This document shows, in pieces, positions 12,321-23,575 of a stretch of DNA of 64,000 nucleotides; position 1 is the first letter of the stretch, and every line of letters starts with the position of its first letter. The stretch covers positions 21,842,559 through 21,906,558 of the forward strand of contig NC_052614.1 in assembly GCF_016545825.1 (NCBI RefSeq). The letters run 5' to 3'. The stretch is from Eucalyptus grandis (taxonomy: Eukaryota > Streptophyta > Magnoliopsida > Myrtales > Myrtaceae). The translations under genes and the position numbers were made by a program. The notes beneath the pieces were generated by a model. That model was not told the origin of the DNA and ran no database searches. It saw nothing but the letters and a program-made list of their open reading frames with translations.

Positions 12321-13245
12321 TGAAAGCTAGTACGAGCACCTAGAAGGGGGTGAATAGGTGAAAAAACAAATTTCCCGAGATAAGTGTTCAACACTAATCA
12401 ATAATAGATTATGAAAAGGAAATTAGACTCTTGTAGACAAAATGAATTACGATCAAAGTAAAAGAGCGTAGAGAAGAGAATAAGAACACAGGGTTTATAG
12501 TGGTTCGGCTTAATCCATGCCTATGTCCACTCTTCCGCACTAACAGCCCACTGGCTGGATTTCACTATGAATCAAAGGAGTTGTTACAGTAAAGCTCTTT
12601 CTTGATTCCACAGTGTAGAGACTCTGCTACACTTCCTCAAGGTCTCACAAAGATATAGACTCTCTTTTGAGTATAAGATTTCGCTCAACAATTGACTAAG
12701 AACAAGAAGCTTCAAACTTTGGAATTCTTCTATCGTGCACACACTCGAACAACTGGAATGTCTTCCTTATATACTCCTTCATGCCATCACACCCGTTGGC
12801 ACTTACCAAAGGAGTTCTTCCAATCTACCCGTTGGACAGAATCAATTAGGAAGATTTCGAGTTATTTAAGGAATATGACGATAGCCCACAAATCCTGCTC
12901 GCTCATACAATCAGGATCTAAGTTTCCATAAGTAGAACATCCAAGCATACTTCACCAATCAACGGATCCAAAATCCCTAAATTAATCTCAATTTGAATAA
13001 TGGATTTTGACATGCTGTATCCAGCCAAGAGATCTTCTCTAGTCGATAGAATCAAATCCTTAACGAAACATTCAGTTCTGGATAAGCTTTCTTCGACGGT
13101 CTAGAAACTGTCAATGAGGATAGACTTTGGGTCTTGAGTCGCGGTTTAGAGGTCTTCACTTTGATGGAAGAGTCTGCAAGTCTTGGACTAGACTGATGGA
13201 AACGTTTTGTCAACTTCAAAACACTCAAGGAAGTTTTCTCCAACA
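12321..13245 (-). repeat. 5' LTR of the SIRE-like Copia element
   Basis: On the minus strand the 925-bp LTR begins TGTTGGAGAAAACTTCC (13245) and ends ...CTAGCTTTCA (12321), followed by the primer site. It contains a TATATAAGG box on the minus strand near 12755 and the CACCTATTCACCCCC motif near its end that also occurs in the relatives at 42690-42700 and 55180-55200. The next five bases after 13245 are ATATG; the partner duplication is not found. Confidence 0.8.
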
Positions 13246-13297
13246 ATATGACTATAGGATTCGGGCTTGTTTGGAAAACTGGGCTTTGATACCTATT

Positions 13298-13985
13298 TGT
13301 TGGGGAGAGCTGGATAATAATGCACCGGGAGCTAAACCTAATCCAAGATCAATTTCTACCCGAAAACTAAATCGATCAAAATCAACTTAGCCCCATCAAC
13401 AATAAGCTAATGTAACCTCAGAATAAACAAATATAACACCAAATCGATAAGGAATAAAACCAACAACACCAAGGATTTAACTACAAACCCAAGGTGCGGG
13501 AAAGACCATGGACTACCCAAAAACTTCCACTTATCACTAAAAATAGTAGGATACACAAAGTGTTCTTCTTTAATCACAAACCAGAGGCTCAACATCAACA
13601 ATACAATCACAATTTCTCACCACAAAGATGGATCAACAAATTTGGAGCAAGAAAACCCTACCTGTGATTGGAGAATTTGGAGGAGATTCTCAATGAACGA
13701 AACAAATCAACTTGAAGCACTTGGTCTAACAAACAACACACTTGAATTTGAGCTAGTTCTGCCAACGTTTGACCTTCGAATCGAAATCACAAAGTTTCAA
13801 CCCTCTTTAGTTTTCTTCTCCCCTCTCTCGGTGCTCTCGAGTAGGGGGCTCACTCTTTCTCTTCTCTCTCCTCCTCGACTTGCGCAAAGCCTCTTTTTCT
13901 TGTCTCTTGCTTTTTGACTTTTCTTTTATTTTCCCCGTTAATTTTAATGTTAGCCAGGCCCCACAAGAGGTGGACCTAGCCAACA
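13298..13985 (-). repeat. Orphan LTR of an unidentified LTR element
   Basis: The block is bounded by TGTTGG and CCAACA (perfect inverted termini). It is adjoined at its low-coordinate side by a minus-strand AGGTATCAAAGC, which resembles a tRNA-Met primer site, so it looks like the 5' LTR of a minus-strand element of which only about 50 bp of interior remain before the SIRE LTR. The SIRE element may have inserted into it, but I found no continuation on the far side. Confidence 0.4.
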
Positions 13986-14026
13986 ATAGGCATAATGCTT
14001 AATCTTTACGTGCTTGTTTAGATTGT

Positions 14027-14358
14027 AGGGAAAGTTACCAAATAAATCCTAACTCTATTATGCATATGTTAATTCACTCTTAAACTTTTTAATTTTACCA
14101 ATTTAGTACTAAACCTTCACCTTATATTTTAATATAGTCAATCTCGTCAATTTTCACTGTAAATCACTAATGAAGCAGCTCAATCAATATTAGTCATCCT
14201 ATGGACACTTTGCCTAGTAAGCAGTGTTTGGTGAAAATTAACCAAAAGGACTATACTGAAATTTAGCACAAGTTTAAAACCAAATTGCTCAAATTGAAAA
14301 GTTTAGAATTGAACTGATATAAATATAATAAGTTTATGGCTGATTAGACAATTTCCCT
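14027..14358. mobile_element. Fold-back MITE-like element, most complete copy
   Basis: The element starts AGGGAAAGTTACC and ends AATTTCCCT. The two halves are diverged inverted repeats along almost their full length, with the repeated theme 'aatttagtactaaacctt' on the left and its complement on the right. It carries no coding capacity. No convincing target duplication was seen (flanks ATTGT and TGAAT). Partial copies are at 3758-4073, 22795-23030 and 54835-54950. Confidence 0.6.
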
Positions 14359-16280
14359 TGAATTTATGACTACACATGATCTATAAAAAGGAGTCCAGGC
14401 CATATTTTCCTCCATATAGGAATAGAGAAAACATTTTCAGACTGTCTTCCTCATTGGTGGGTAGCAAGTATGAACAACACTTGCATTTAATTCGTATAAA
14501 CTTTTCATGTGAAAAATGTGCAATGAGGAAGCTAGTATGAAAATGTGGCATCCCAAAATTCAATGACAAGCCATAAGGTGTGTTAAAGTCTCTAATTAGG
14601 TGATAAAATTTCCTAAGGTTTATGCTTTAGCCATTAGTCTCTTTTTTAGAATAGATGATGTGTGCATATGTTTGTGAGAATTTAAATTTGATAGATTATG
14701 ATAATAATCTATGCTTGGCCATGCACCTTATAAATTAAATTTCAATAAACAAAATGCCCCAAGACTTTGGCCAAGATGAAAATTGAAATTTAAAAATATT
14801 TATAAAAGAATTTCAAAAAAAAAAAGGGGAAAAAGTCAATTTTTGGGATGGGCCTTAGGCCCATTGGCCTAAGCTTTTAATGGGCCAAGTTAGTCGGCCC
14901 AATTAGGCCCACTAAAGGGGGCTGTCGCCGGCCCAAGAAGAGGAGGCCCAAGCCCAAAAGCCCATCAAGACAAGTGGCAAGAAGTCTTCATGCATTGGCC
15001 TAGACTAGGATGCCATGCATTGGCTAATTTAAGTGGCATGCAATGATTATCAATGATGAGGATTAGGGAAATAAAAGGGAAGGAGAGAGGAGAGAGAGTG
15101 ACCGGTTTCATTCGCCCAAGAGAGTGAGAGAGAGAGGGAGAGTGATCGTGCGAGAGAGAGGGGGAGCGGCCGAGAGAGAGGAGGAGGAACCACCATCCGT
15201 CCGCCGTATGCCGCCGTGCTCGCTGCCTTACGCCGTCGACCGACCGGTCTAGAGGCAAGTGGGAGTCCTCTAGCTTCTCTTGCATGTGTGTATGATGCTT
15301 GCATGTTAAATTCTTGGGTATTAGGTGAGAAAAACCGAATCATGGTCGATTTATGTGTGAATGGTGTGGCTGTTCTTGCTCGTACCCTGTGTGTCAGAAT
15401 GTTGTTTGAGCTTGCATGTGTGTTTAGAGTCCGATTTTGGCTTCGATTTCTTCATGAAAGTTGTAGCTAAAAGCTTGTAATACAACATACTGAAATTTCG
15501 TGGAAAATGATCGAGATTTGAGGGGTTGAAGTTTCATCCTACGGAGACCCCAGATCTGGAAAGATTTTACTGACCTCTTGTTGGATTTGTGGTTGCATGT
15601 TGGTTTGTATTGAGAGTCTCTCTTCGATTTATGCATGAAAGTTATAGGGGACATCTTAAAATACAACATAATCAAATTTGAAGTGAAATGAACAAGAATA
15701 GCCTAGTAAATCAACTAGATCTTGAAGACGGTGATTCTGGTGATGTATTCCGAGACACCCGAGACTTCATGGACATAGATGATGACTATACTCTGGTTAT
15801 TTGACTTAGATATCTTCATGAAACATGTAGAGAAAATCTTTATGTATAACATATCCAAATTTCAGAGAAAACGAAAGAGAATAGGTAGGTTAAAACTCAA
15901 TGTTTCGGAGAAGTACACACTGTATGATGCGGTAATGGATCCAGAAGCTTCGTGAGACTGTATAAAATAATATAAAAAGAATATGGCTTGGAGTTCTGCA
16001 TGAAAGTTGTACGAAAATGTCTTGGCTATAACTCAGTAAAATTTCATAATTTTTGGAGGCCATATGGATATTTTAATTGAATTTCTTCGAAAACTGTGCG
16101 TTCTGGTTTCGTCCGAGAATCATAGGATGTTTTGTGAAAATGGTGAGATTGTGTAAAATTCAATTTGGCCATGAATTTTGCATGATATTGTCATCCTATT
16201 GGTTTGTTTAATGATTGCTTGAATTTTGACAATTTTGGGAATTTATAGATATTGAATTTAATATTTATAAAAAAATATGC

Positions 16281-16359
<79 letters not shown>
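16281..16359. repeat. (TAA)n microsatellite
   Basis: An uninterrupted ATA/TAA trinucleotide run of about 79 bp inside the solo LTR. The other two family A copies lack it at this position, so it arose in this copy. Confidence 0.95.
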
Positions 16360-16361
<2 letters not shown>

Positions 16362-17203
16362 TGGATTATTTTATTGGCCATAAATTCCATAAATGATTAC
16401 ACCATGTGGCATGTATAATAAGATATTGGTGTATGTATGACATTGAATTGTGATGCATGTGTGAATCCTATGCCAAGTATGACTTGTTTGATGTCACGCC
16501 ATATGCCATGTTAAATTGAGATCAAAATAATGGTAAATGTGGATAATGATAAGTGAGGAGGTGATTGTGGTGGAGGATAATGCCCGGAATGTATAGAGAT
16601 GCATTGCCGGATGGCCTTGGGAGATTCAGGATGCCCGGAATGTGGGGATGCCGGAAGCCCTGTTGGAGGTTTTTGCCCGAAGGGAATGCCTCGCGATGCC
16701 AGGATTGGGGTGCGGGATGCCCGGCCGGGAGTGTAAATGCCGGAAGCCTGTCGGAGGTTTCGCCGAGGGGAATGCCTCGTGATGCTAGTTGGGATGCGAG
16801 ATGCCCGGAATGTGGGGGCCGGATGCCGTGGCCCGGGATGGCCGAATGCCTAAGCCTCGGAGGTCTTTGCCCGAGGGGATGATGAAATTGATGATTTGAG
16901 GAATGGGTGATGTGGTGATCAAATTGAAAGCTAAAAGTGGAAATTAAACCATGGCATGACATGCATGATATGCATGATGATGATAATGATGATGATATAT
17001 GATATGCATGATGAGGATGATGATGATGATATGACATGATGATATACACGATGATGATAATGATGATGATATATGATATGGCATGATGACATGTGTAATG
17101 TGGTGATGTCATAATGATGATGAAATGTATGATATAATGATGCCATGATGATGATGACACGCATGATATGATGATGCAATGTTAGTATGCGCATGGCTTC
17201 AAG

Positions 17204-17314
17204 GTAAGTAATGCCTGCAATGCATGTATGATTTGCATGATGCATTGAGTTGTTATTGGATTTCTTTACCTGCTGAGTGGTTGTACTCACCCCTTTTGGG
17301 GACCAATATTTCAG
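17204..17314 (+). other. Intron-like module in LTR copy 1
   Basis: The left side reads TTCAAG|GTAAGT and the right side ATATTTCAG|ATTAGC, matching plant donor and acceptor consensus, 111 nt apart. The same arrangement is present in LTR copy 2 (53901-54029) and copy 3 (61312-61422). Splicing is inferred, not shown. Confidence 0.5.
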
Positions 17315-17344
17315 ATTAGCAAAAGTATCTTTGCTTCCCCGCCG

Positions 17345-17578
17345 TCACGCGGGGTGCATTTACGGGTTACCGTCCGACGTCGAGTAGAGTGTGAGGAGTT
17401 CAGCTGTCCTTCTGTACCTGGACTCACCTACATACGTGTGCGCTGTTTTGTCTCGTATGACATAGGTCTGGCTGGGGGCCCGATTGTCCAGGAGTTTGTC
17501 TCCGTCCACCTTCGCTGCGATGGGGTGATGAGAGGGATGCTGCCATCGCCGCTGCCTGACGCACTGGACTGGGTGTGA
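17345..17578 (+). pseudogene. LTR-resident small ORF, copy 1, decayed
   Basis: This is the homologue of the 83-codon ORFs at 54039 and 61432. The ATG has been lost to sequence change after the acceptor, and two single-base deletions (near 17361 and 17383) break the N-terminal third. From about 17388 the frame is open to the TGA at 17576-17578 and still reads VECEEFSCPSVPGLTYI, then GLAGGPIVQEFVSVH. An AATAAA signal lies at 17771-17776, 193 nt after the stop, as in the other copies. It sits in the last sixth of the LTR. The function is unknown and I recognise no domain. Confidence 0.6.
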
Positions 17579-18006
17579 GGCTTGTGTGTGACGAGTAGGG
17601 GCTATGTTTTTTTTTTGGGATAGTTAGCCGACACTTATGATGGGGGTTGTGCGCGTGTGATGTAGAGGGTCGAGGATCCTTTTTGAGGTTTTAGGCTGGA
17701 CATGGCTGAGTCCTAGCTTTTCCTTTTGATGTACTGACCCAAAAGAAGTCCCATCTTGAAAATATATGTAAATAAAGTGTCGTGGCTTGTCTATAAAATC
17801 ATGATGATTAGTGGTGTGTATTTGTATCATGGTTGGTAGGGGGAGAGATGGTGATGTTTTAATTTGCTTCCGCTAGTAAGTCGCGCTGGGACCGTTTTGT
17901 TTTAAAAAAAAATGTGTCTATGAATTACGACGCTTCTTCTAAGGAGAAAGGTAATAAGATGTAACATCGGTGCTTGTGGCGACTGCGAAGGGTTCGGGGT
18001 GCTACA

Positions 18007-18205
18007 GAAAATACCCATTTGCTTTATTATAAGAGAAATGTACATGATTTTTCCATTAACATCTGTATAGATATATAAAGGACAAAAATGATATGCAACC
18101 ACCAATAATGAAACTCCATAGAAATGTAACTATGAGTACAGGACAACTACAACCCAATGTTACTTAAGTGGTAAGCATAGTCTTTCTCACTCAAAGCTAG
18201 GTCCC
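18007..18205. other. No feature seen
   Basis: The stretch between the solo LTR duplication and the MULE relic shows no coding signal, repeat or regulatory motif that I can support. Confidence 0.5.
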
Positions 18206-18982
18206 GTTTGTTTCATAAAAAATGAATGATTTGAAAAGGCTCGCACTATTTCCACCCCATTTTCGACTCTCAACATCCCTTTTCATATTGAATTGACTAT
18301 ATTATTCCTTGCCCCTTGACGGTCCCACTCTTGACTTAAGATAATTTCTTACATTTTCTCTTCTTTTTCTTTTGTTTCAAATATACTAAAAGACAAAACT
18401 ATTCACATCCCTTTCAAACAACTTTTTTGTTTTTCTCACTCTAGTCGCTTCTTCCACATCCATTATATTCAACATTTGCTTCATCTTTGTTTTCTTCTAA
18501 CCTTATTCTCCATGTTTCTCATATGAGCAAGCATTAATTATCTGTCATAGTAAAGAAATGTTAGTTCCATTTGCACATTTGCCTCACAATCGTGAATTTT
18601 TCGACTTTGATATTATGGTTAATGTATGTATTATACACAATTTACTCATTTTTCATTAAATTATTTTGTAGTACAGTCACTATCAGAGACAATATTTTTT
18701 TTTTCTTAAACGTATTTGTTGATGATGAAACTATGAATGGAGGAAAATAATTAATCATGTCAACAAGTTCATTTGAAGGTTTACTAGGTAATTTTCTAAA
18801 ACGAGAGGATCCTTTGAGTAGTGTGCAGACACATCTTCTTGCTCAAGGTTATGTTGTCTCTATAAAAAGGTCAAAGAGAGACAAATATGCTCTTCTTGGT
18901 TGCAATAAGGGAGATAATTATTGTGATTGACAAATATTTTCATTGAATGCCAAAGAAGAAAGATTAGACTCATTTGATTGAC

Positions 18983-19320
18983 GGGATAAGCACACTAGAA
19001 GTGCTTAAAAAACTGTGTATGGTGCTCACTTTGGTATCAAAAGTTTCCGCCAGATCACATAAGTGCTAAATCAGAGAAAAATGATCACTTAAGTGCCTCC
19101 AGCTATAAAGTCTGGCCAAAATATTACGTGACTTTTTATTATTTAAAAACAAGTCCAACATGGATTATAACATGGCTATACTCTTCATAAACGATGCTGT
19201 ATGGGAAAGAATCCTTCAATACGCTCTTCCATTTTTCGGGAAAATTTGCAGAGAGAAGGAAAAAGAGAGGGAAAGAAGAAAAGGAGGGAGATTGAAGAAT
19301 GCCTGAGTCAAATCGAAGCC

Positions 19321-19385
<65 letters not shown>

Positions 19386-20533
19386 AACTTGAGGAAGCCT
19401 TCAAATTAGGTCTTCATAATCTTTGTCGGAGCCTCAGTGTCTTTTCTCGAGCTCGGTCAAGACCTTCACTTGTTCCTCTTATGTACAGAAACCTAAAAAT
19501 TGTCTTTGTGGATGGAAGCTTGGGCTTTAAGCTCGATTTGGCGTGTGAGTTGGGATCAAAGGACATCAGCTCAGCTTGGTGGTGCTCTCGCAATGCGGGG
19601 CGGCGTTATGAGCTTGAGGGTGTGGCGACACGGCTGGCGAGTCTCTCGTGGCAAGGGACTCTTGGCCAAACTTGGTCGAGCACTCTATCTCTATGTTTTG
19701 GAATTGTGAATTTTTGACTCAATGTGACCATAGATATCAATTGTTTGACCCCCTTTTGAGGTTCACCACTTTGTAGAAAACGCCAAAAGAGGTTTTCACA
19801 AAGGTGCGGGGAGGCATCTTTCACAGGAAAGGCAAAGGAGAGTGTAGAAGAAAAAAAAAGAGGAAAAATTGAAAAGTGATATTCTTCTTCTTCCTTGGTG
19901 TTTCATCTACTTTAACGAAGGACTTGACTACAACCTTGACTACAACCTTGTGCCGCTGCCAATCTTCTTTCAACAGCCACCATCTGAGATGCCGTCCGCA
20001 CTTGTTCTTAATAGCTTGAGGTTCTAGATTTGAGCATTTCCAGGGTAGAGGCAAGCAAGACCACTCAACTATGATGTTGGCGGCGATGGAGCTTCTCCCC
20101 CCCATGACGATGATAGCAGCAATGGAGCATGGTCACGACTCAAGCAACCACATTCTTCTGAAGCAACTGGCTTCATCATCTTCATCCCTCATCATCTTCC
20201 ACTTTCCTTCTTTAATCTTTTGTAAATTGATAATGAGAAAACCTAATTTGGACAAAAACCTTAAATTGCAAATAAAATTATGGTTTATAATTGAGGCAAA
20301 CATATAAACGATGTCGTTTTGGACAATTAATGCTGTTTGTACTCTCTAGCGAGTCACGTCGGCTTCAAAATTTAATAAAAAGGTGTAACATCAGATTTCC
20401 GATCAATTAGATTGACGTTGGCATTGAAATGATCGTTTTTCAAATTTTTTGGTACTTAAGTGATCCAAAATAAACTTTTAGCACCAAAGTGAAAGCCGTA
20501 CACAATTTTTAGCACTTCTAGTATACTTACTCC
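18983..20533. mobile_element. Non-autonomous TIR element (MULE-type) with 10-bp target duplication
   Basis: This 1,551-bp unit starts GGGATAAGCACACTAGAAGT and ends in the complement of GGAGTAAGTATACTAGAAGT. The inverted similarity continues inward for roughly 150-200 bp. It is flanked by a perfect TTTGATTGAC duplication (18973-18982 and 20534-20543). Long TIRs and a 9-10 bp duplication fit the Mutator superfamily. There is no transposase inside. The interior (about 19200-20290) holds a GA microsatellite and moderately GC-rich sequence that may be captured host DNA, but I recognise no gene in it. Confidence 0.8.
19325..19382. repeat. (GA)n microsatellite
   Basis: A GA/AG dinucleotide run of about 58 bp within the TIR element. 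The poly-Ser/Leu and Arg/Glu ORFs that overlap it are artefacts of the repeat. Confidence 0.95.
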
Positions 20534-21130
20534 TTTGATTGACTATCGTTTTGAAGTATGTTGTCATAAACAAAAGAATGAATCAATCACTCAAAATATT
20601 TAATGCGTCATACGATAAATAATTAAAAATTTGACTATTGGATTCACTAAACAAAATGAAAATTGAGTAGTTAAATTACACAAATTACAACATAATGACA
20701 CATTCTAAAGTCATAATTAAACCAAATGTGTACTAAGTCCTAGTTAAAAAAGAAGAAGAAATATACAATTCATTAACACAAAATTAGCTTTTTTTGGTTG
20801 AATAATTAGTTAGCTATCCACCACATAAATCTTTTTGAAAAGGGGTACACAAATTTGGTTTCGAATGGAGAAAGCAAATGAAGAAAACCAAAAAAGAAGA
20901 AAAGAAATAAAGCAATAATCTTAAATCAAGAGTAGGCCCCATATTTAACCTTAAAAATGTTGGTTGAGAGGAGTATAGGTAGTTTCATTTTTAGTAAAAT
21001 TGAAATAAAAGAAAAAGAAGGAAAAAAAATAATAATCTTAAGTCAAGAGTGGGCCTAATCAATTTGACTTGAAAGGAAGTGTCAAGGCCTAAAAATGGGT
21101 GGAAATAGGTCGAGCTTTTGAAAAACATTT

Positions 21131-21799
21131 TTCTAAAAATAATTGCTTGTATTCCTTACAAAAATGAATGAGTGAAAAATATTTTCATCGTCCATGAAAA
21201 TATTTGACAAAGTTGTTGTCAATAATACAAACATTTTTCATTAGCTAATTATTTTACAGGATACAAGCAATTTAAAGAAATTTCCAAGAGCAATTTTACT
21301 CTCTCAAGCATTCTCAAGAAAGCCATGGACGTGTGTTCGGTACTTATCCAAATCGAGTAGGAGTGGGGACTATCGTACTCATTAGGGAGTTCATTGCGTG
21401 GCCCAATATCTTCAGAGTTCCCACATGAGTCTAAAGAAAAGGTATGTGACGAACACAAAATAGGTTTTTCCTCTAAATTTGTAAATCGAGATATGTATCG
21501 TGAATTAAACATTTGAATGTATGATCGAAAATCAAACCGATGAACATAGAAAATAACAGTATAATATGTCCTGCTAGTAAGATTTATCTCTGTGAACTGG
21601 AAATCCTAATTTTCCAATCCATTTGATAATTCCTATGCGTAAGAAGATGTAATTTCCCATCGTTCTACTAACATAAAGATTACATTCAAATGTAAGCCAC
21701 AGATATTTAAATTTCATTTCATTTATCATTGTATCGTGAAGTGCAAAGTTTGCTTCCAACTACTTTATAACTATCAAAATTCAGCATATGGAATATAAG
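21131..21799. other. No gene seen; A/T-rich sequence
   Basis: The part at 21131-21245 has the wording of a common dispersed repeat (GCTTGTATTCC, then AAAAATGAATGAGTG). The remainder shows no coding or structural signal that I can support. Confidence 0.4.
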
Positions 21800-22376
21800 G
21801 GTTATCAATTGAGTCGAACTAAGACGGAATGAATATATGGTCCGTAATTTTAGTAAGGGCAGAAGTTCAAACGATCTCTTGGTAAAATTTGGAGATGAAA
21901 GTGTCAGTGGATCAACTTTGTAGATATCTTGAATTCATTCTAGAAAGATACAGGAAAATTAGATGGAGATCTTACCCAAAGAGTACTTGCGGTATGTATG
22001 AAGTAGACAAGTGCATCTATGATTTTGTACGACCATCAAATAGTATTCAAGCTTAAGAGAAAATTTTACATGATGGCAATTAGTGAAAAGCGCAAGTGTT
22101 ACTCTAATTGGGAATAAGGTGAGAGAAGGTCGTCTAAGATGATTTGGCCTTGTTGAACAAAGGCCTTATGACGTCCTAGTGACTAGTGAGGCGATGTGAA
22201 CAAGGATTTGAGGCATTGGTTAAAAGGAGTAGAGGAAGGGTAGGAGGACGCGAAGTGAGATGATAAGGAAGAACATGAAACTTCTAGAGCTCAAACGGAA
22301 TCTAACAAAATATCGAGTGCAATGACGTAATATGAGGCATTCAATCGATCCCACTTAGTGAAATAAGGCTAGTTGC
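21800..22376 (+). pseudogene. LINE (RTE-like) reverse transcriptase, 3' remnant
   Basis: Two stretches match the end of plant RTE-type LINE ORFs. At about 21815-21880 the reading EYMVRNFSKGRSSNDLLVKF corresponds to the 'KTEYM.C.FS' region of the RT. At about 22115-22350 fragments correspond to the C-terminal blocks: RLR*FGLVEQRPYDV, then RSEMIRKNMKLLELKRNLTK, then MRHSIDPT. These match the usual 'RLRWFGHV.RRP', 'VIRQDLK.L.LTE' and 'WR.RI.VADPT' blocks. There are several stops and frameshifts. The final GAAATAAGGCTAGTTG resembles the 3' end of such elements. No RNase H domain is present, and the 5' part is missing, as is usual for LINE insertions. Confidence 0.65.
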
Positions 22377-22794
22377 CATTATGGATGTGTCAAAATATGA
22401 CATATACGGTAAAATTCGATAAATAGCATGCAATTTGATAGATAAACATACATCAGATTGAATCGATTCAATTCATAATTAACATATTGAATCAGACATT
22501 CATTAGCGAATCATGGATTTGCATCTATGGCATTCCTTAGACGTCGAATTGAACCGAGCCGTACAATGCGATTTGACAATCAACCCAGCAAGTATGTCAC
22601 TTCAAGATTGGGAGCAGAATTGACTCAGAGTTTGGTTCAAATCTCTTCATCCTTTGGTTTTAGTCAATTATAGGATGTTCAACTACCTTCGTAAAACTGT
22701 TTTGACGAGTCCAAAAGCAATAAGGATCGAGTTGGACACAATGAACGACTCGCTTATTCTCCTCCATCAAATTCAGTAGATGTTGCCATGCATG
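22377..22794. other. No feature seen
   Basis: Ordinary A/T-rich sequence between the LINE remnant and the fold-back repeat, without a supported gene or repeat. Confidence 0.4.
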
Positions 22795-23030
22795 ATACAT
22801 ATGATCATTTTAGTCAATTTTCGTAGAAATTGCTGACGTGGCAGCGTGCTCATAGGATGGCCAGTGATGATTAGACTGCCACATCAACAATCTTCAGTAG
22901 AAATTGACTGAAAACAATATATTGGAAATTTGTACAAAGAGTTAGGACTAAATTGAAAAATGGAAAAGAACCAAATTGATATCCTTACAATACGTATAGA
23001 GCTGATTGGGTAATTTTCCCCATCCTTAAA
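22795..23030. repeat. Fold-back repeat family, second partial copy
   Basis: TGCTGACGTGGCAG is followed about 50 bp later by the near-complement CTGCCACATCA. The block then carries the family theme (AGTTAGGACTAAATTG; GAACCAAATTGATA) and ends GGGTAATTTTCCCC. It matches the right half of the 14027-14358 element and is non-coding. Confidence 0.5.
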
Positions 23031-23130
23031 GATCGCGCAAGAAAGTAGACAGGTCAAGACACATGAAAACTGGTTCGGACACCCCATGACCGACAAAAAT
23101 GAAAATCACAAAATTCCCCCGTTTTGATAC

Positions 23131-23575
23131 TGTTTGGATTAACTAATTCCCCCAAAACCGGATTTGACACTAAATCGAACCCCTAAAACGAATGCGGAAG
23201 AAAAGCCCGGGAAAATCACGTATCACCGATCGTAAAGCACACCACGGATTCGAGCGTATCTTGTTAGCCACATATTAAACACCAACGCCGATAAGAGGAA
23301 GAGAAATCCGATCCTGTTTGATCCTATGACGTCAATTGGCCTTGAAGGGAAGACGGCGTCGCCTTTAGCATTCGATTTCTTTTTGGAGGGAGAGAGGGAG
23401 AGTAACGTACATCAAAAAATGCCAAAGGGTGTCTACGTCTCTCTCTTTCATCCCTTATATACATTCCCTCCAAAATAGAAACTTACCCCTTCATCCATGG
23501 GCCCTAATCTTGTGGGCCGGGCTTTTAGGCCCAACATCAGCGGACGGGCCTTAAGCCCATCACATAAAACCATCA
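23131..23575 (-). repeat. 3' LTR of the full-length Copia element
   Basis: 445 bp, TGTTTGGATTAAC...ACCATCA as written on the plus strand. On the minus strand it carries a TATA-like TATATAAGG near 23457-23465. It is the same length as its partner at 29903-30347. Confidence 0.95.

Larger units (their letters stand above)
4549..13245 (-). mobile_element. Ty1/Copia element, SIRE/Maximus-like, with envelope-like ORF
   Basis: Read on the minus strand the order is 5' LTR (13245-12321), tRNA-Met-like primer site, gag, protease, integrase, RT, RNase H, then an extra ORF and a polypurine tract near 4554-4566. The protease-integrase-RT order is the Copia order. The additional ORF downstream of RNase H and the roughly 1-kb LTR are hallmarks of the SIRE/Maximus lineage. 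Every ORF carries stops or frameshifts. A 5-bp target duplication could not be confirmed because the left LTR is missing or unrecognisable. Relatives are present at 41678-44240 and 55165-56137. Confidence 0.8.
14544..18006 (+). mobile_element. Solo LTR, family A copy 1 (chromovirus-like)
   Basis: This 3,463-bp unit begins TGTGGCATCCC and ends GGGGTGCTACA, imperfect inverted termini in TG...CA form, and is flanked by a perfect 5-bp duplication GAAAA (14539-14543 and 18007-18011). No pol or gag lies inside, so it is a solo LTR left by LTR-LTR recombination. Related units are at 50736-54824 and 58489-62109. Inside, in order: a GA-rich segment (about 15080-15185), a (TAA)n tract, a GC-rich GATGCCCGG minisatellite region (about 16575-16880), an ATGATG-rich zone (16970-17180), an intron-like module, a decayed ORF and AATAAA. 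Its size and termini suggest a Tekay/Del-type LTR; that link is inferred from the LTR at 44241 next to chromovirus pol. Confidence 0.9.
18800..20640 (+). pseudogene. MULE transposase N-terminal fragment, interrupted
   Basis: The left piece (about 18800-18982) reads LLAQGYVVSIKRSKRDKYAL and then LGCNKGDNYC. This resembles the N-terminal DNA-binding part of plant MULE/FAR1-type proteins, where GF-IVI-RSD...LGCERGGKYR is usual. A TGA and a frameshift follow. The piece continues at 20544 after the inserted element: across the junction the frame gives HLIDYRFEV, matching the 'CPFEVR' block that comes next in this family. The continuation after removing one copy of the target duplication shows that the TIR element landed inside this ORF. 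Only some 60-90 codons remain, and the catalytic core is absent. Confidence 0.6.
18206..21130 (+). mobile_element. Degenerate Mutator-like element (MULE), split by another element
   Basis: A left segment (about 18206-18430) and a right segment (about 20880-21130) are inverted repeats. Both contain CCCACTCTTGACTTAAGAT (in opposite orientation), followed inward by a polypyrimidine/polypurine stretch, and outward the CTATTTCCACCC phrase. Between them lies a transposase N-terminal fragment. Long terminal inverted repeats of roughly 200 bp are typical of MULEs. Outer limits are approximate and no 9-bp duplication could be fixed. Removing the 1.55-kb insertion at 18983-20533 leaves about 1.4 kb, so most of the transposase gene is deleted. 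Confidence 0.6.

Noticed and set aside
16522..17290. Minus-strand His/Ile/Ser-rich ORFs (also at 53498-53818 and 60743-61398)
   Set aside because: They are translations of the ATGATG/CATCAT repeat zone of the large LTRs, with no complexity beyond the repeat.
19139..19392. Poly-Ser/Leu and Arg/Glu ORFs
   Set aside because: Products of the (GA)n microsatellite.
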